DNA of 64,000 nucleotides from Candidatus Enterococcus testudinis (GCF_002140915.1 NZ_NGKU01000001.1:833956-897955), one strand, 5' to 3'; positions 25,677 to 34,953 are shown, numbered from the stretch's first letter. Numbers and translations: made by a program. The notes: generated by a model from the letters alone, not told the origin.

Positions 25677-26713
25677 TGGCCGTCCTCCTCTGCGATAAAA
25701 CCAAGCAAATCCGCGTAAGACAAAAGTTGGCAACTATTGTGCTGCTGCAATTGAGCCATGTAGGCTTGGACTTGATCCGTCATAGCTGGCGCAATCACGA
25801 GCACATGTCTGCCAGTAAGAAGTGGAATGCCAGCGGGCAACTGATCAAAAGGTGTGATCTGCGCGTAAGCCGCAGCATCTGTGTGATAGGGAGAATCGAT
25901 CGCTGCGCCAAACAAAAGCGTTTGGACAGCATGGTGCTTTTGGATAAGCTGCTGCAACGAATAAAAGAGCGCCAACGTCGGTTCAAATGCTTCATCTGTT
26001 TCGCCCCAAAATACCAAAGCCAGCGGCTGTGTTTGCTGGTTTTCATGTTCACGATACACCAGCTCTTGCTGTTTGCCGGAGAGTTTCCAATCGATCTGTT
26101 TCAATGAGTCACCTGGTCGGTAAGCACGAAATTGCTTGATTGAAAATGTGGGTTCTCCATAGGTGTAGCGTTGCGCTTGTTCCGTGATCAAAGGCAGCAA
26201 TGCGGTCGCCTCTGTCCGATACGCAGGCAAGACCAGCAAGGACTGTTGGATGGTAAGTCGACGTTTTTTTTCAAGGAGACCAAATAGATCACGACTACGC
26301 AACGTAGCTGAGAAAGACTCGTAGATTCCTCTTTTCGGTGGGAGCCACTGGACTTGCGTGCGAATGGCCGCACCTCGATAAAAAGATAAGCTTTGTTGGT
26401 GGAATCCGCTATCGAAAGACAATGAAAGTTCGACAAAGGGAAAAAACAAGGGCCGGTAGCAAAATATCTCAATTGGTAACGTAATGGTTGTTCCTTCTTC
26501 ACTGTGCAAAGATTCCTCACTGGCGACATGGACTTTCTTCAAAGAAGGGATCAGACTCAACAGATCAAAGAGTAAAATCAGTGTCAGCAAAAACCATAAG
26601 CTCCAGCCTGCATCGTTGTTGAAGATGAAGCAATAGGCCAATAACACCAAATAGGCGAGAACAGACACAAAGAGACGAATCAGGCGACTTGCTAAATGTC
26701 TATGCATAATCAT
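25673..26713 (-). CDS. DUF58 domain protein
   Basis: 346 residues: two membrane segments near the N-terminus (about 12-55), then a beta-rich part and the DUF58 core YGEPTFSIKQFRAYRPGDSLKQIDWKLSGKQQELVYREHE. DUF58 proteins have a von Willebrand A-like fold and always partner with MoxR AAA ATPases. It overlaps both neighbours by four bases (ATGA), so all three genes are translationally coupled. Confidence 0.88.
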   Translation of the reverse strand: MIMHRHLASRLIRLFVSVLAYLVLLAYCFIFNNDAGWSLWFLLTLILLFDLLSLIPSLKKVHVASEESLHSEEGTTITLPIEIFCYRPLFFPFVELSLSFDSGFHQQSLSFYRGAAIRTQVQWLPPKRGIYESFSATLRSRDLFGLLEKKRRLTIQQSLLVLPAYRTEATALLPLITEQAQRYTYGEPTFSIKQFRAYRPGDSLKQIDWKLSGKQQELVYREHENQQTQPLALVFWGETDEAFEPTLALFYSLQQLIQKHHAVQTLLFGAAIDSPYHTDAAAYAQITPFDQLPAGIPLLTGRHVLVIAPAMTDQVQAYMAQLQQHNSCQLLSYADLLGFIAEEDGQ

Positions 26714-27648
26714 TTCCTCGTAGGAACGGGTACCCGTTGAATCATTTGCTTCATGAGCTCGGCCATTGTTTCGGCATTGGCATGGATGCCGCCTTTGACT
26801 AACAATCGATGACCAAATACAGCGGGCAATATCCGTTGCAGATCTTGTGGCGTTACATAGGTCCGTCCCTCAGTGAGTGCCAAGGCTTTGGCGCCTTTCA
26901 AGAAGGCGATCCCGCCCCGTGGACTAATGCCCAGTTCAATACCATGATGTTGGCGGCTGGCTTGCACCAATTGCAGGGCATAGCGCGCCACTTGGTCATC
27001 GACATAGACATCATCTACCATTGCTTTGAGTGTCGTTAATTCTTCCGCCTGCAAAATCGTTTGGATCTGATCCAAACTTTGTTGACGCTGCCCAGTCAAG
27101 AGGGCCAATTCATCTTGAAAATCAGGATAACCGATATGCAAACGGAACAAAAAACGGTCCAATTGGGCTTCTGGTAAAGGATAGGTTCCTTCATATTCGT
27201 TGGGATTTTGGGTTGCTAAAACAAAGAAATGCGGACTAAGCGGATACGTTTGATTGTCGATGGTGACGTGATTTTCTGACATGGCTTCTAACAGGGAGGC
27301 TTGGGTTCTAGGTGTCGTTCGATTGATTTCATCTGCAAGCAAAACAGAAGTGAAAATCGGTCCTGGTCGAAATTCAAATTGCTGACTTTGGGCATTGAAA
27401 ATAGACACCCCCAAAATATCGTTGGGTAATAGATCTGGGGTAAATTGGACCCGTTTGTAATCACTTTGGATCGCTTTGGCCAATGACTTGACCAGCATCG
27501 TTTTACCGACACCGGGAATATCTTCAAATAAAACGTGTCCGCCTGCCAATAATGCGGCAACGGTCATCTGGATCACGTCGTGTTTGCCCAAAATCACCTT
27601 TTCAACTTCAGCAATCAAGGCATTGATTTTTTGTAATTCAGCGGTCAT
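26710..27648 (-). CDS. MoxR-family AAA+ ATPase
   Basis: 312 residues. Walker A in FEDIPGVGKTMLVKS (about residue 40), Walker B LADEINRTTPRTQASLLEAM, sensor 1 FVLATQNPNEYEGTYPLPEAQLDRF and the C-terminal lid with SPRGGIAFLKGAKALAL define MoxR. It probably acts as a chaperone that activates the DUF58 and transglutaminase partners at the membrane. AAGGAGG lies before the ATG, and a good promoter lies just upstream. Confidence 0.93.
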   Translation of the reverse strand: MTAELQKINALIAEVEKVILGKHDVIQMTVAALLAGGHVLFEDIPGVGKTMLVKSLAKAIQSDYKRVQFTPDLLPNDILGVSIFNAQSQQFEFRPGPIFTSVLLADEINRTTPRTQASLLEAMSENHVTIDNQTYPLSPHFFVLATQNPNEYEGTYPLPEAQLDRFLFRLHIGYPDFQDELALLTGQRQQSLDQIQTILQAEELTTLKAMVDDVYVDDQVARYALQLVQASRQHHGIELGISPRGGIAFLKGAKALALTEGRTYVTPQDLQRILPAVFGHRLLVKGGIHANAETMAELMKQMIQRVPVPTRK

Positions 27649-27677
27649 GGAACAACCTCCTTATAGCCTTTTCTTTT

Positions 27678-27706
27678 ATTGTATCGGTTTTCAAAAGCTT
27701 ACGCAA
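27678..27706 (-). promoter_or_regulatory. Promoter of the MoxR operon
   Basis: On the minus strand TTGCGT and TACAAT are separated by 17 bases, 30 bases upstream of the MoxR start. Confidence 0.55.
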
Positions 27707-27730
27707 TTTTCTTGCAAAAGAATCAGCAGC

Positions 27731-29566
27731 TTATTTTGACAGCCTATGTGCATAGATATGGGCAGCCAGTTGATCGGCTTGCCGCAAGTTCCAAGCATCC
27801 GTTCCAGGTTGGGCAGTTCCAGCTGTCAACCAATGGATGCCTTCGGTTGGAATCCCAAAGCAATAAAGACCTGATTGCGGCCGGTTTTGTTTATCCAAAC
27901 AAAGATTGGTCGCGGGGTCAATGGCGATCGCACCAGTAGAGAAATCAGTTTGATCTGGGATAGGCAAAATCGCTGGATGAATCAACCCTTGCGTCAATAG
28001 ATTGCGGATCAACGGATTAGCCGTTGCTTCAACAGCTGTTGTCGGAATTCTGGCTTCCATCATTTGCGTGGCTTGAAAGGTATGGTCAGGAGATTGTTTG
28101 GCATAGGTCAAGAAAACTTCGGTTGTTTCCACGACCATTTCTGGCCCTAAAAGCGTAACGATACCAGCTTCCATCAAGGCAACCAGTTCTCGTGTGCGCT
28201 GTAATGGCGGACCAATCGACAAAAAGCTGTTCAAGGGTACAAATGAGTGCCAAAATGTTTCTTTCAATGCTTTGGTGGAGAGCAAGCCCTCGGCCAAAAT
28301 CAGCCGCAAGGGTTCACGCAGATCTTTCAATACTTCTAACCCGCTGCTAACAGGACCAGTCAAATTACCTAGGGATGCTTCTTTTAGGTCCCACTTTAGG
28401 TAGTGCAGCAAAAATTCCTGAGGCGATTGTTCAGCTGGCTTTTTGCGAAAGGGCTGTTCGAAGAAAGACCAATCCCACACAGCAGCCGAGGGGATAGCAA
28501 AATCATGGACCACAGACAATTGTCCCTCTTGGCAGATGAAGGCCTCGGTGAAGGCTGTGACATCTGCATTTGATCGCTTCATGGATACCAGATATTGCTG
28601 ATAGTAGACCAATTCAACTTCTTTCGCCAAAAAATAAAAGACGATGTCAGCGTCGACTTGCTTTTCTTGACGCCACGCAGACAAACGCTTGGCTGTCAAA
28701 AACGCGGGTTGCCGCTGCTGCGTTGGCTGTTTTTGATTTTTCCCCCGAGGGTGATAGGGTACCCCGCGATGAGAACCAGCGATGATCAGCGGTTCTTGTC
28801 CAGAAGGCTGATAGGACAATTGCCCATTTTCTTCAATAAAGCGGCCGCCTCGACCTTTTGTCAGCAAAGTCACATAGTCAAAGAAGGCCAAGCCCAATCC
28901 GCGGAGAATCACAGGTTTCTTGGCTTGGATGTCGGTGAAATCAACATCTGCTGCATTGGCTGGCGGTGCATAAAATAGCTGTTTTTGTTGGGCAAATGCA
29001 GCCAATGCTGCCTCTTCTTGTGATAAGCGAGCAGCACCGTGGCCAGTCGCCAAAATGACTTGATCAGCAATCAAAGATTTCGCGGCTGTTTTCACGCAAA
29101 AACGGTCTGATTCTTTGGTTATAGAGAGAACTTCGGCTGGAAGATAAGTCAAAGAGATGGAAGCCGGACAATGTAGTCGTAACTCTTGATAAAACCATTG
29201 CTGATACAATCCGTATACGGCACGCGGACAATGGCCATTCGAATCGATCTGGTCAAAGAATGCTGACAACCAAGGGGCGTGCTGTTGGGCAAATGCCTTG
29301 CCATGAGTAGCTGCCCACTCATATAGGGTCGGGCCTTTCACCACAGGTCCGCCGCTGGTCAAGGTATCATCAGTAAAAAGGGTGACCTGACTGGTAACAG
29401 AATTGATCAGCAAGTCTTGGTTTTGCTCGGTCCGCCATACAGCGCCGGGAAGGTAGGGATCAATCAATGTAATGGCAGTTGACAGCTGCTCTTTTTTTCC
29501 ATGGGCAATCAGGCGCTCGCATAAAGACAAGCCCCGAGGACCCGCCCCGATAATCACAATGTGCAA
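27731..29566 (-). CDS. FAD/NAD(P)-binding oxidoreductase-like protein
   Basis: 611 residues from a TTG codon with AAAGGAG at ideal spacing; an ATG 45 bases upstream overlaps the previous stop and is a possible alternative. The N-terminal HIVIIGAGPRGLSLCERLIAHG is a dinucleotide-binding motif of the NAD_binding_9 type, and a second glycine motif VILATGHGAARLS follows near residue 155. The protein resembles long FAD/NAD(P)-binding proteins of lactic bacteria and distantly the ornithine/lysine N-hydroxylase fold. Substrate unknown. It is probably co-transcribed with the ROK-like regulator gene upstream. Confidence 0.75.
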   Translation of the reverse strand: MHIVIIGAGPRGLSLCERLIAHGKKEQLSTAITLIDPYLPGAVWRTEQNQDLLINSVTSQVTLFTDDTLTSGGPVVKGPTLYEWAATHGKAFAQQHAPWLSAFFDQIDSNGHCPRAVYGLYQQWFYQELRLHCPASISLTYLPAEVLSITKESDRFCVKTAAKSLIADQVILATGHGAARLSQEEAALAAFAQQKQLFYAPPANAADVDFTDIQAKKPVILRGLGLAFFDYVTLLTKGRGGRFIEENGQLSYQPSGQEPLIIAGSHRGVPYHPRGKNQKQPTQQRQPAFLTAKRLSAWRQEKQVDADIVFYFLAKEVELVYYQQYLVSMKRSNADVTAFTEAFICQEGQLSVVHDFAIPSAAVWDWSFFEQPFRKKPAEQSPQEFLLHYLKWDLKEASLGNLTGPVSSGLEVLKDLREPLRLILAEGLLSTKALKETFWHSFVPLNSFLSIGPPLQRTRELVALMEAGIVTLLGPEMVVETTEVFLTYAKQSPDHTFQATQMMEARIPTTAVEATANPLIRNLLTQGLIHPAILPIPDQTDFSTGAIAIDPATNLCLDKQNRPQSGLYCFGIPTEGIHWLTAGTAQPGTDAWNLRQADQLAAHIYAHRLSK

Positions 29567-29610
29567 AAAAACATCTCCTTTATCTATAAGTGAGTGCAGC
29601 CTATCTGTCA

Positions 29611-30600
29611 TTAAGCAAGTGAATAAGGCGTATTATGAAAGATGAGCCAGTGCAGACCAAAAATCAACGCTTGTTTTAGATCGTTTACGAAATAAATAGC
29701 TGGTTGATTGGGTTGTTTCTGTAATATGGGCTGTTGGGCTAATGCTAGCCTTAATGAAGATTCAATCGGAAAAGTGCTCGCCACAATCAAGCAATGGGGC
29801 GCGAATGCTGCATTATAAAACGGGATAACCTCCGCGAGTCGATTGACAAGCGTTGTTCGTGTTTTCGGGACTCCTTGGTCGAGATAACCAGGCAGAAACT
29901 TTGCTTCTCCAGCTAACGATCGTTGTCCTTCCAGCAGTGTTTCGTTCACCAATAAAGTAATCCCGGGCATACTTTGTTCTGGATTATAGATGCCGACAAT
30001 TGTTTGTCTCAATGACAACCCTTGATGGATACAAGCACCAATAGTCAGCAAGTGGGCGTCATTTTGACAATAAAAGGGCAACGTTGTGATGGCAGCCATC
30101 AATTCATTGAGGGGCCAAAGATCAAACACTTCATACCAACTGGAAGTGACAATGCCTTGGTTGATCTTTCCTGGAATACATAGTGCGATTTGGGTTGCTT
30201 GTGGATAATTGTGCAATTGTTGTGTCACGGCTTTTTGGAAATCAGCAGGTGTACGAGGCGCAATGCGTTGATTTTCACCTAAAATACGACCTTTTATATC
30301 GACCAAAAGCGTATGCAAGAACAATTCCCCTTCAATGTCGATCAGACAGAGGAGAAGTGGTTGTTGTTTTAAGACATTTAGTTGATAAGTGACCGCCGGC
30401 CGCCCCATATTTTTTTGCTGCAAAGGGCCTTTGATAATGGTGTCTTCTGCAAGTAATTCTCTAATCAAAGAATTGACAGTCACCATACTAATGCCAGTTG
30501 CTTTAACAATGTCCGCAGCAAAAAGCGACTCATGTTGAAAGAGCTGTTTTAAGACCAATTGTTTATTTTGTGATCGTACAAGATGATTATTGGAAGCCAT
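29611..30600 (-). CDS. ROK-family transcriptional regulator with degenerate sugar-kinase motifs
   Basis: 329 residues. An N-terminal winged-helix domain (NKQLVLKQLFQHESLFAADIVKATGISMVTVNSLIRELL, residues 12-50) precedes a ROK domain. The usual ATP-binding DxGGT is replaced by DIEGELF, and the Cys-rich zinc motif of ROK proteins is missing, so no kinase activity is expected. It probably binds a ligand and represses its own operon, which includes the FAD protein. It starts with ATG after AAGGAGCAC. Confidence 0.75.
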   Translation of the reverse strand: MASNNHLVRSQNKQLVLKQLFQHESLFAADIVKATGISMVTVNSLIRELLAEDTIIKGPLQQKNMGRPAVTYQLNVLKQQPLLLCLIDIEGELFLHTLLVDIKGRILGENQRIAPRTPADFQKAVTQQLHNYPQATQIALCIPGKINQGIVTSSWYEVFDLWPLNELMAAITTLPFYCQNDAHLLTIGACIHQGLSLRQTIVGIYNPEQSMPGITLLVNETLLEGQRSLAGEAKFLPGYLDQGVPKTRTTLVNRLAEVIPFYNAAFAPHCLIVASTFPIESSLRLALAQQPILQKQPNQPAIYFVNDLKQALIFGLHWLIFHNTPYSLA

Positions 30601-30682
30601 TCTATTTAGTGCTCCTTAAAGAAGTGATTTTATTCAGTATAACGAGGGTTGTTGCCAATGTAAAGAAACATGAAAAGCCTTC

Positions 30683-30711
30683 TTGACCTATACACAAGAA
30701 AAAAGTATACT
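30683..30711 (+). promoter_or_regulatory. Promoter of the HAD phosphatase gene
   Basis: TTGACC and TATACT with 17 bases between. The -10 box is embedded in the palindrome AAGTATACTT (30703-30712), which could be a repressor site. Confidence 0.6.
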
Positions 30712-30753
30712 TAATAAAGGTCGTTAATTAAATGGTGTTGAAAGAGGGATAAG

Positions 30754-31554
30754 ATGATAAAATTAGTGATTACAGACTTAGATGGGACATTTTTGAATAG
30801 TGCAAACAGCTTTGATTACGATTATTATCAAAAAGTCAGTCAAAAAATGAAGGATGCCGGTGTTTCTTTTGCAGCTTGTACCGGCAAACAATGTGAGCGG
30901 GTAGAAGAATTATTTCAAGAAGCTGCAGCAGATGTATGGATTTTGGGGGATAGTGCGACACGGATCAAGCACCAAGGAGACTATATCTATGAATCATTAC
31001 TGCCGAATCAATTGGGGTTAGCGATGATTGATACGCTGGAGCAAATCGCCAACGACCATGTCATCATTGCTTGTACGCCGACGGCTGCGTACATTCATAC
31101 CTCAGTCAACGATGAAGATGCCACAAAAGTCCGCGGTTCTTATCGCGTATTGGATACGCTCTCTTCCTATGGAGACATCAAAGAAGACTTTGTAAAAATC
31201 ACCGTTTATGATCCGAAATTGCGTTGTTTCGAGCATGTCAGCCAGTTAGACAGCTTCAAAGGTCAAGCCTATATCGTTGCATCAGAAGCAGCTTGGATCG
31301 ATATCACCAATCAAGGGGTCCATAAAGGCACTACGGTGGCTCGTTTACAGGATATCTTGCATGTCACGCCCGAAGAAACCATGGTTTTTGGTGATGGACT
31401 GAACGACCTTGAGTTGATGGCTGCAGGTAAATACAGTTTTGCCATGCGGAATGCCTTTGATCAAGTCAAGGAGGCAGCACAATTTATCACTACCTCAAAT
31501 GATGAAAATGGCGTGTTGCGCACAATTGAATTGCTTTTGGATTTGCAACAGTAA
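30754..31554 (+). CDS. HAD-superfamily Cof-type phosphatase
   Basis: 266 residues. HAD motif I is LVITDLDGTFLNS (nucleophile Asp8), motif II lies in CTGKQ, motif III near the Lys before GTTVARLQDILHV, and motif IV is MVFGDGLNDLELMAAG. The large C2-type cap between motifs II and III places it in the Cof/YidA group, which dephosphorylates sugar phosphates or nucleotides. It lies between the ROK regulator and the mannosidase block, so a sugar phosphate is plausible but unproven. Confidence 0.9.
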   Translation: MIKLVITDLDGTFLNSANSFDYDYYQKVSQKMKDAGVSFAACTGKQCERVEELFQEAAADVWILGDSATRIKHQGDYIYESLLPNQLGLAMIDTLEQIANDHVIIACTPTAAYIHTSVNDEDATKVRGSYRVLDTLSSYGDIKEDFVKITVYDPKLRCFEHVSQLDSFKGQAYIVASEAAWIDITNQGVHKGTTVARLQDILHVTPEETMVFGDGLNDLELMAAGKYSFAMRNAFDQVKEAAQFITTSNDENGVLRTIELLLDLQQ

Positions 31555-31596
31555 AAGAAACAGCAGAAGCCTTCCATAGGATTCTGCTGTTTCTTT
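31554..31596. terminator. Terminator between HAD and GH92 genes
   Basis: A perfect 15-base stem AAAGAAACAGCAGAA/TTCTGCTGTTTCTTT with a 13-base loop, between convergent genes. Confidence 0.8.
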
Positions 31597-31601
31597 CTAT
31601 G

Positions 31602-33749
31602 CTATTGTTTTTTGCTTAAACTAAATGGATACGCATCCGCTGCCCATTTTCGGCTGCGGGGGACAATACCTAGTTTGAAATCAATGGTTCCGCCAGCCAT
31701 CAACTCTTGATGGGTAAAGAACATTTTTTCGACAGAGGCATTATTCAACGTGACAGCATCGACAAATAATTGCTGCGGTTTATTTGGCGTGCTGGTGATC
31801 GTTAGCGTTTCGCCTGAAGATAAGTGGATCCTTGCCTGATCAAACAAAGGCATCCCAATCACATACTCGCCTGTGCCTGGTGTGACAGGATAAAAGCCTA
31901 ATGCATTGAAGAGATACCAGCCGGCCATGCTGCCGTTATCCTCATCACCGGGGAAACCTTTGGCGCCGTCATTGAAACATTGTGTCAGCAATTGTTTGAT
32001 CAGCGGCTGCGCCATTTCAGGCTTGCCAATATAACTAAAGAGATACGGATAGTGGAAACTTGGCTGGTTGGAGATCGCCAATTGACCAAAGTCAATGGCA
32101 GCCATTTCACTCATTTCATGAATCTCAAAGCCGTATCCTTCCGTTGTATATAAAGGATCTTGGTTGCATAAATCGATCAATTTTTCTTCGAAACGGTCGG
32201 TACCGCCATGGGCGTTGATCAAACCGTCAAAGTCATGATAGACAGCAAAACTGCTCTGCCAAGCACTACCTTCTGCATAATCTTTGCCCCAACGATGATC
32301 GTTAAAGTCTGGACGGAAGTGTCCATCTTTGTCTTTGGCCCGCATAAAGCCGGTTTCTGGGTCAAAAATATGTTGATAATTGAGGCTTTGCGCTTGGTAA
32401 TGGGCTGTTTCAGGATCAGCCAGTTGCTTGGCTACTTGGCTGATACAAAAGTCACTATAACAATAATCCAATGTATGGTTGACGGACTCGTGATAATCAA
32501 GAGGGACATAGCCATATGTTAAATAATCAAGGGTGCCTTGGCGGCCATAATTGCTGTTATCGCTTTGCTGGGTAGCAGCTTTTTTCATAGCTGTTAGTAA
32601 TTCAGGCATCAAATCAGGGCGGATACCTTTGACAGCGGCATCGGCGATGACTGCGTCAATCAAGGTGCCCGGCATTAATCCCCGTTCATCTGGCGACAAC
32701 CATTTAGGCAGAAAGCCGCTTTCACGATAACTAGTCAAAAAACCTTCCAACATATCTTCTAATTGTTCAACAGCAATCAATGAGAACATTGGATACACTG
32801 TTTTGTAAGTATCCCAAAAGCCATTGTTGGTATACAGTGGTCCCGGTTTGCTGGTTTTTGCCAATGTATCCCAATGCATTTTGCGTCCGTCTTCGTCAAT
32901 TTCATAAAATGTTTGCGGAAACAAGAACAGACGATAGAAGTTATGATAAAACGTGCTGACTTGCCCTTGATCGTGGTGGGTCAATTCGATGCGTGACAAG
33001 TAATCGTTCCATTGTTTGGTTGCGGAAGCTTTAAAGTCAGCCAATGTCCAATCCATTTCTCGTTGCAGATTCAACAAGGCTTGTTCAGCGCTCAAAAATG
33101 AAGTAGCAAAGTGAATATTTTCTTGCGAAGTATCCGTAAATCGGAGGATCACAAATCCTTCTTTGCCGGTGAGGTCGCCTTCTAAAGCAACGATTGGGCT
33201 GGCAAACCGGCACACAAAATGGAAGGTAAATCGATCATCTTCACAGCCAGAAAAAAGAATCAAAGTGGCGGCTATTGTGTGGTCATCCAATTGTTTGACA
33301 GTATATTCTCCTGGGAATGATAAGCCTAATCCGGGATTTTTGCCACAATTGTCAATTGCTAAGATACCGCCGTACATACTAGGTACCAAAGTGCCCGTTG
33401 ATTGATAGCGCTGGGTTTTGATAGTTAAGCAAGCGGGGTTAAAGGTGCTTTCTTCTGGACGGTACGAACTTTGGGCATGGAACAGACTAGGTTCGCTGAC
33501 GGCGCCATTCAATGGCAGCAACGTCATATGGCTAAAGTCACCCATCCAAGGGCTTGGCTGATGGGTGATACGAAACCCTTGGAAAGTCCGGTCTTCAGGG
33601 TGAAACCACCAACTGCCTCGCTGGTTACTGGTTTGTGGGGCAAAGAAATTCATCCCAAAAGGCACGCCTGTATAAGGCAAGCAATTGCCATGAGAAAAAC
33701 TATATTGATTGTCAGTGCCATGTCTTGTATCGATCATTGAAACGTTCAC
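31602..33749 (-). CDS. GH92 alpha-mannosidase (probably alpha-1,2 type)
   Basis: 715 residues from a GTG with AAAGGAG eight bases upstream; the GTG nine bases earlier overlaps the previous stop and sits on the binding site. GH92 signatures: VSMIDTRHGTDNQYSFSHGN and PFGMNFFAPQT at the N-terminus, FWDTYKTVYP in the (alpha/alpha)6 barrel, GYGFEIHEMSEMAAIDFGQLAISNQPSFH, and GDEDNGSMAGWYLFNALGFYP near the end. GH92 enzymes are Ca2+-dependent exo-alpha-mannosidases acting on N-glycan mannose. No signal peptide, so it works in the cytoplasm on imported oligosaccharides. It is in an operon with the GntR-type regulator gene. Confidence 0.95.
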   Translation of the reverse strand: MNVSMIDTRHGTDNQYSFSHGNCLPYTGVPFGMNFFAPQTSNQRGSWWFHPEDRTFQGFRITHQPSPWMGDFSHMTLLPLNGAVSEPSLFHAQSSYRPEESTFNPACLTIKTQRYQSTGTLVPSMYGGILAIDNCGKNPGLGLSFPGEYTVKQLDDHTIAATLILFSGCEDDRFTFHFVCRFASPIVALEGDLTGKEGFVILRFTDTSQENIHFATSFLSAEQALLNLQREMDWTLADFKASATKQWNDYLSRIELTHHDQGQVSTFYHNFYRLFLFPQTFYEIDEDGRKMHWDTLAKTSKPGPLYTNNGFWDTYKTVYPMFSLIAVEQLEDMLEGFLTSYRESGFLPKWLSPDERGLMPGTLIDAVIADAAVKGIRPDLMPELLTAMKKAATQQSDNSNYGRQGTLDYLTYGYVPLDYHESVNHTLDYCYSDFCISQVAKQLADPETAHYQAQSLNYQHIFDPETGFMRAKDKDGHFRPDFNDHRWGKDYAEGSAWQSSFAVYHDFDGLINAHGGTDRFEEKLIDLCNQDPLYTTEGYGFEIHEMSEMAAIDFGQLAISNQPSFHYPYLFSYIGKPEMAQPLIKQLLTQCFNDGAKGFPGDEDNGSMAGWYLFNALGFYPVTPGTGEYVIGMPLFDQARIHLSSGETLTITSTPNKPQQLFVDAVTLNNASVEKMFFTHQELMAGGTIDFKLGIVPRSRKWAADAYPFSLSKKQ

Positions 33750-33754
33750 TTTAG

Positions 33755-34816
33755 TCACTCCTTTGGTTTGGTTGATTCTCTTATGATCAAAGATACCGCT
33801 ACGCGCTGGGCAGTCGGTTCTGTTGAAACGTGTGTGTGTTCCGGTGCGGCAGACGCACTTTGCTGGATCAGCGTGATGACTTTCAAACCAGCCAAGCGCC
33901 CCATTTCCGCAAAGTTTTGTCCAATCGTCGTGAGAGCAGGATCGACCAGCGCTGCAGCTTGTATATTATCGAAGCCAATCAGCGAAACATCCGCCGGTAC
34001 ATCTTGCTGATTTTGGCGCAATTGCCGCATCAATTCAATGGCGACCAAATCATTTTCGCAAACGGCTGCAGTGATGTGATGGTCACGGATGTAGGACAAA
34101 GCCTCCTTCAATACCGCATGATCATCATCAAGTTTGGTCAAGAATGGTGCGGATTGCTGCAATGCATCGACATAGCCTAAATACCGTTTCCGTACGGACT
34201 GGGGATGGTGGCGGTCACCAAAAATATAAGCGATGCGTTGATGACCTAGGGCCAATAAATGTGAGGCCGCCAAATGTCCTCCTTCGAAGTTATCTGGCAG
34301 TATCGCCGGAAAAGGGAAGTCGTGGAGCTGTTTATCCAGTGTGACGACTGGAAAATCATGTTGTTGGCAAGCAAACAACAAATCATAGTAGGAACTAGTG
34401 TTGCTGGCATAGTAAATCATTCCATCAAACGCTTGCATCAAATCTTGTGGCGTTGTTTTTTCTAAATAATCGGCGGGAGTCATCAACAATTCGTAGCCGA
34501 ATTCTTGCATGACTGGATAAATCCCTTCCGTAAAGTTCCCTAAAGATAGGTCATTGGCAAAGGGCAAAACAAACAGAATCTTCTCAGTTGCCTTGCGTGT
34601 GTTTTGTTGGCTGACAAAGCTGCCGCTACCTTGAACACGATAGATCAAATGATTCTGCTCTAGTTCAGTCAGTGCGCGTTTTGAGGTAATGCGGCTGACT
34701 TGATATTGCGCAGACAATTCTTTTTCCGTCGGCACACGACTGCCAGGTGCCAATTCGCCAGTTTGAATCGCATCATGCAATGCATCATAAATTTGTTTAT
34801 ATAAAGGCTCTTTCAT
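33755..34816 (-). CDS. GntR-type regulator with LacI-like sugar-binding domain (AraR architecture)
   Basis: 353 residues from an ATG with AAGGAG. The N-terminal GntR winged helix (PLYKQIYDALHDAIQTGELAPGSRVPTEKELSAQYQVSR, to about residue 70) is followed by a periplasmic-binding-protein fold with HLLALGHQRIAYIFGDRHH and DVSLIGFDNIQAAALVDPALTTIGQ, as in AraR. It probably represses the divergent GH125 operon and its own GH92 operon until a mannose-containing inducer binds. Two identical palindromes in the intergenic region are candidate operators. Its stop overlaps the region before the GH92 start, so both are co-transcribed. Confidence 0.9.
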   Translation of the reverse strand: MKEPLYKQIYDALHDAIQTGELAPGSRVPTEKELSAQYQVSRITSKRALTELEQNHLIYRVQGSGSFVSQQNTRKATEKILFVLPFANDLSLGNFTEGIYPVMQEFGYELLMTPADYLEKTTPQDLMQAFDGMIYYASNTSSYYDLLFACQQHDFPVVTLDKQLHDFPFPAILPDNFEGGHLAASHLLALGHQRIAYIFGDRHHPQSVRKRYLGYVDALQQSAPFLTKLDDDHAVLKEALSYIRDHHITAAVCENDLVAIELMRQLRQNQQDVPADVSLIGFDNIQAAALVDPALTTIGQNFAEMGRLAGLKVITLIQQSASAAPEHTHVSTEPTAQRVAVSLIIRESTKPKE

Positions 34817-34831
34817 AGATAGGCTCCTTTT

Positions 34832-34841
34832 TGATATATCA
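34832..34841. promoter_or_regulatory. Palindromic operator copy 1 (TGATATATCA)
   Basis: A perfect ten-base palindrome, 15 bases upstream of the regulator's start codon and overlapping its 5' leader. The same ten bases recur beside the divergent GH125 promoter. Candidate site for the GntR-type regulator. Confidence 0.55.
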
Positions 34842-34902
34842 TATTCATAGAATAGCACAGACAGATGAAAATGAAAACCCTTTAATTTTTCTAATTTTTA
34901 GC

Positions 34903-34931
34903 TAGACATCCCGGATAAACATGGTTATACT
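34903..34931 (+). promoter_or_regulatory. Promoter of the GH125-GH38-ROK-GH1 operon
   Basis: TAGACA and TATACT with a 17-base spacer, about 40 bases before the GH125 start. A weak cre-like TGAAAACCCTTTAA (34872-34885, lacking the central CG) lies upstream. Confidence 0.5.
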
Positions 34932-34943
34932 GAACTCGTGAAA

Positions 34944-34953
34944 TGATATATCA
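34944..34953. promoter_or_regulatory. Palindromic operator copy 2 (TGATATATCA)
   Basis: Identical to the copy at 34832. It lies just after the -10 box of the GH125 promoter, a position suited to repression. Confidence 0.6.

Noticed and set aside
29611..30600. Second ROK sugar kinase
   Set aside because: The ATP-binding and zinc motifs are degenerate and a winged helix is present, so it is called a regulator.
34872..34885. TGAAAACCCTTTAA as a cre site for the GH125 operon
   Set aside because: The central CG, the most conserved part of cre, is absent.
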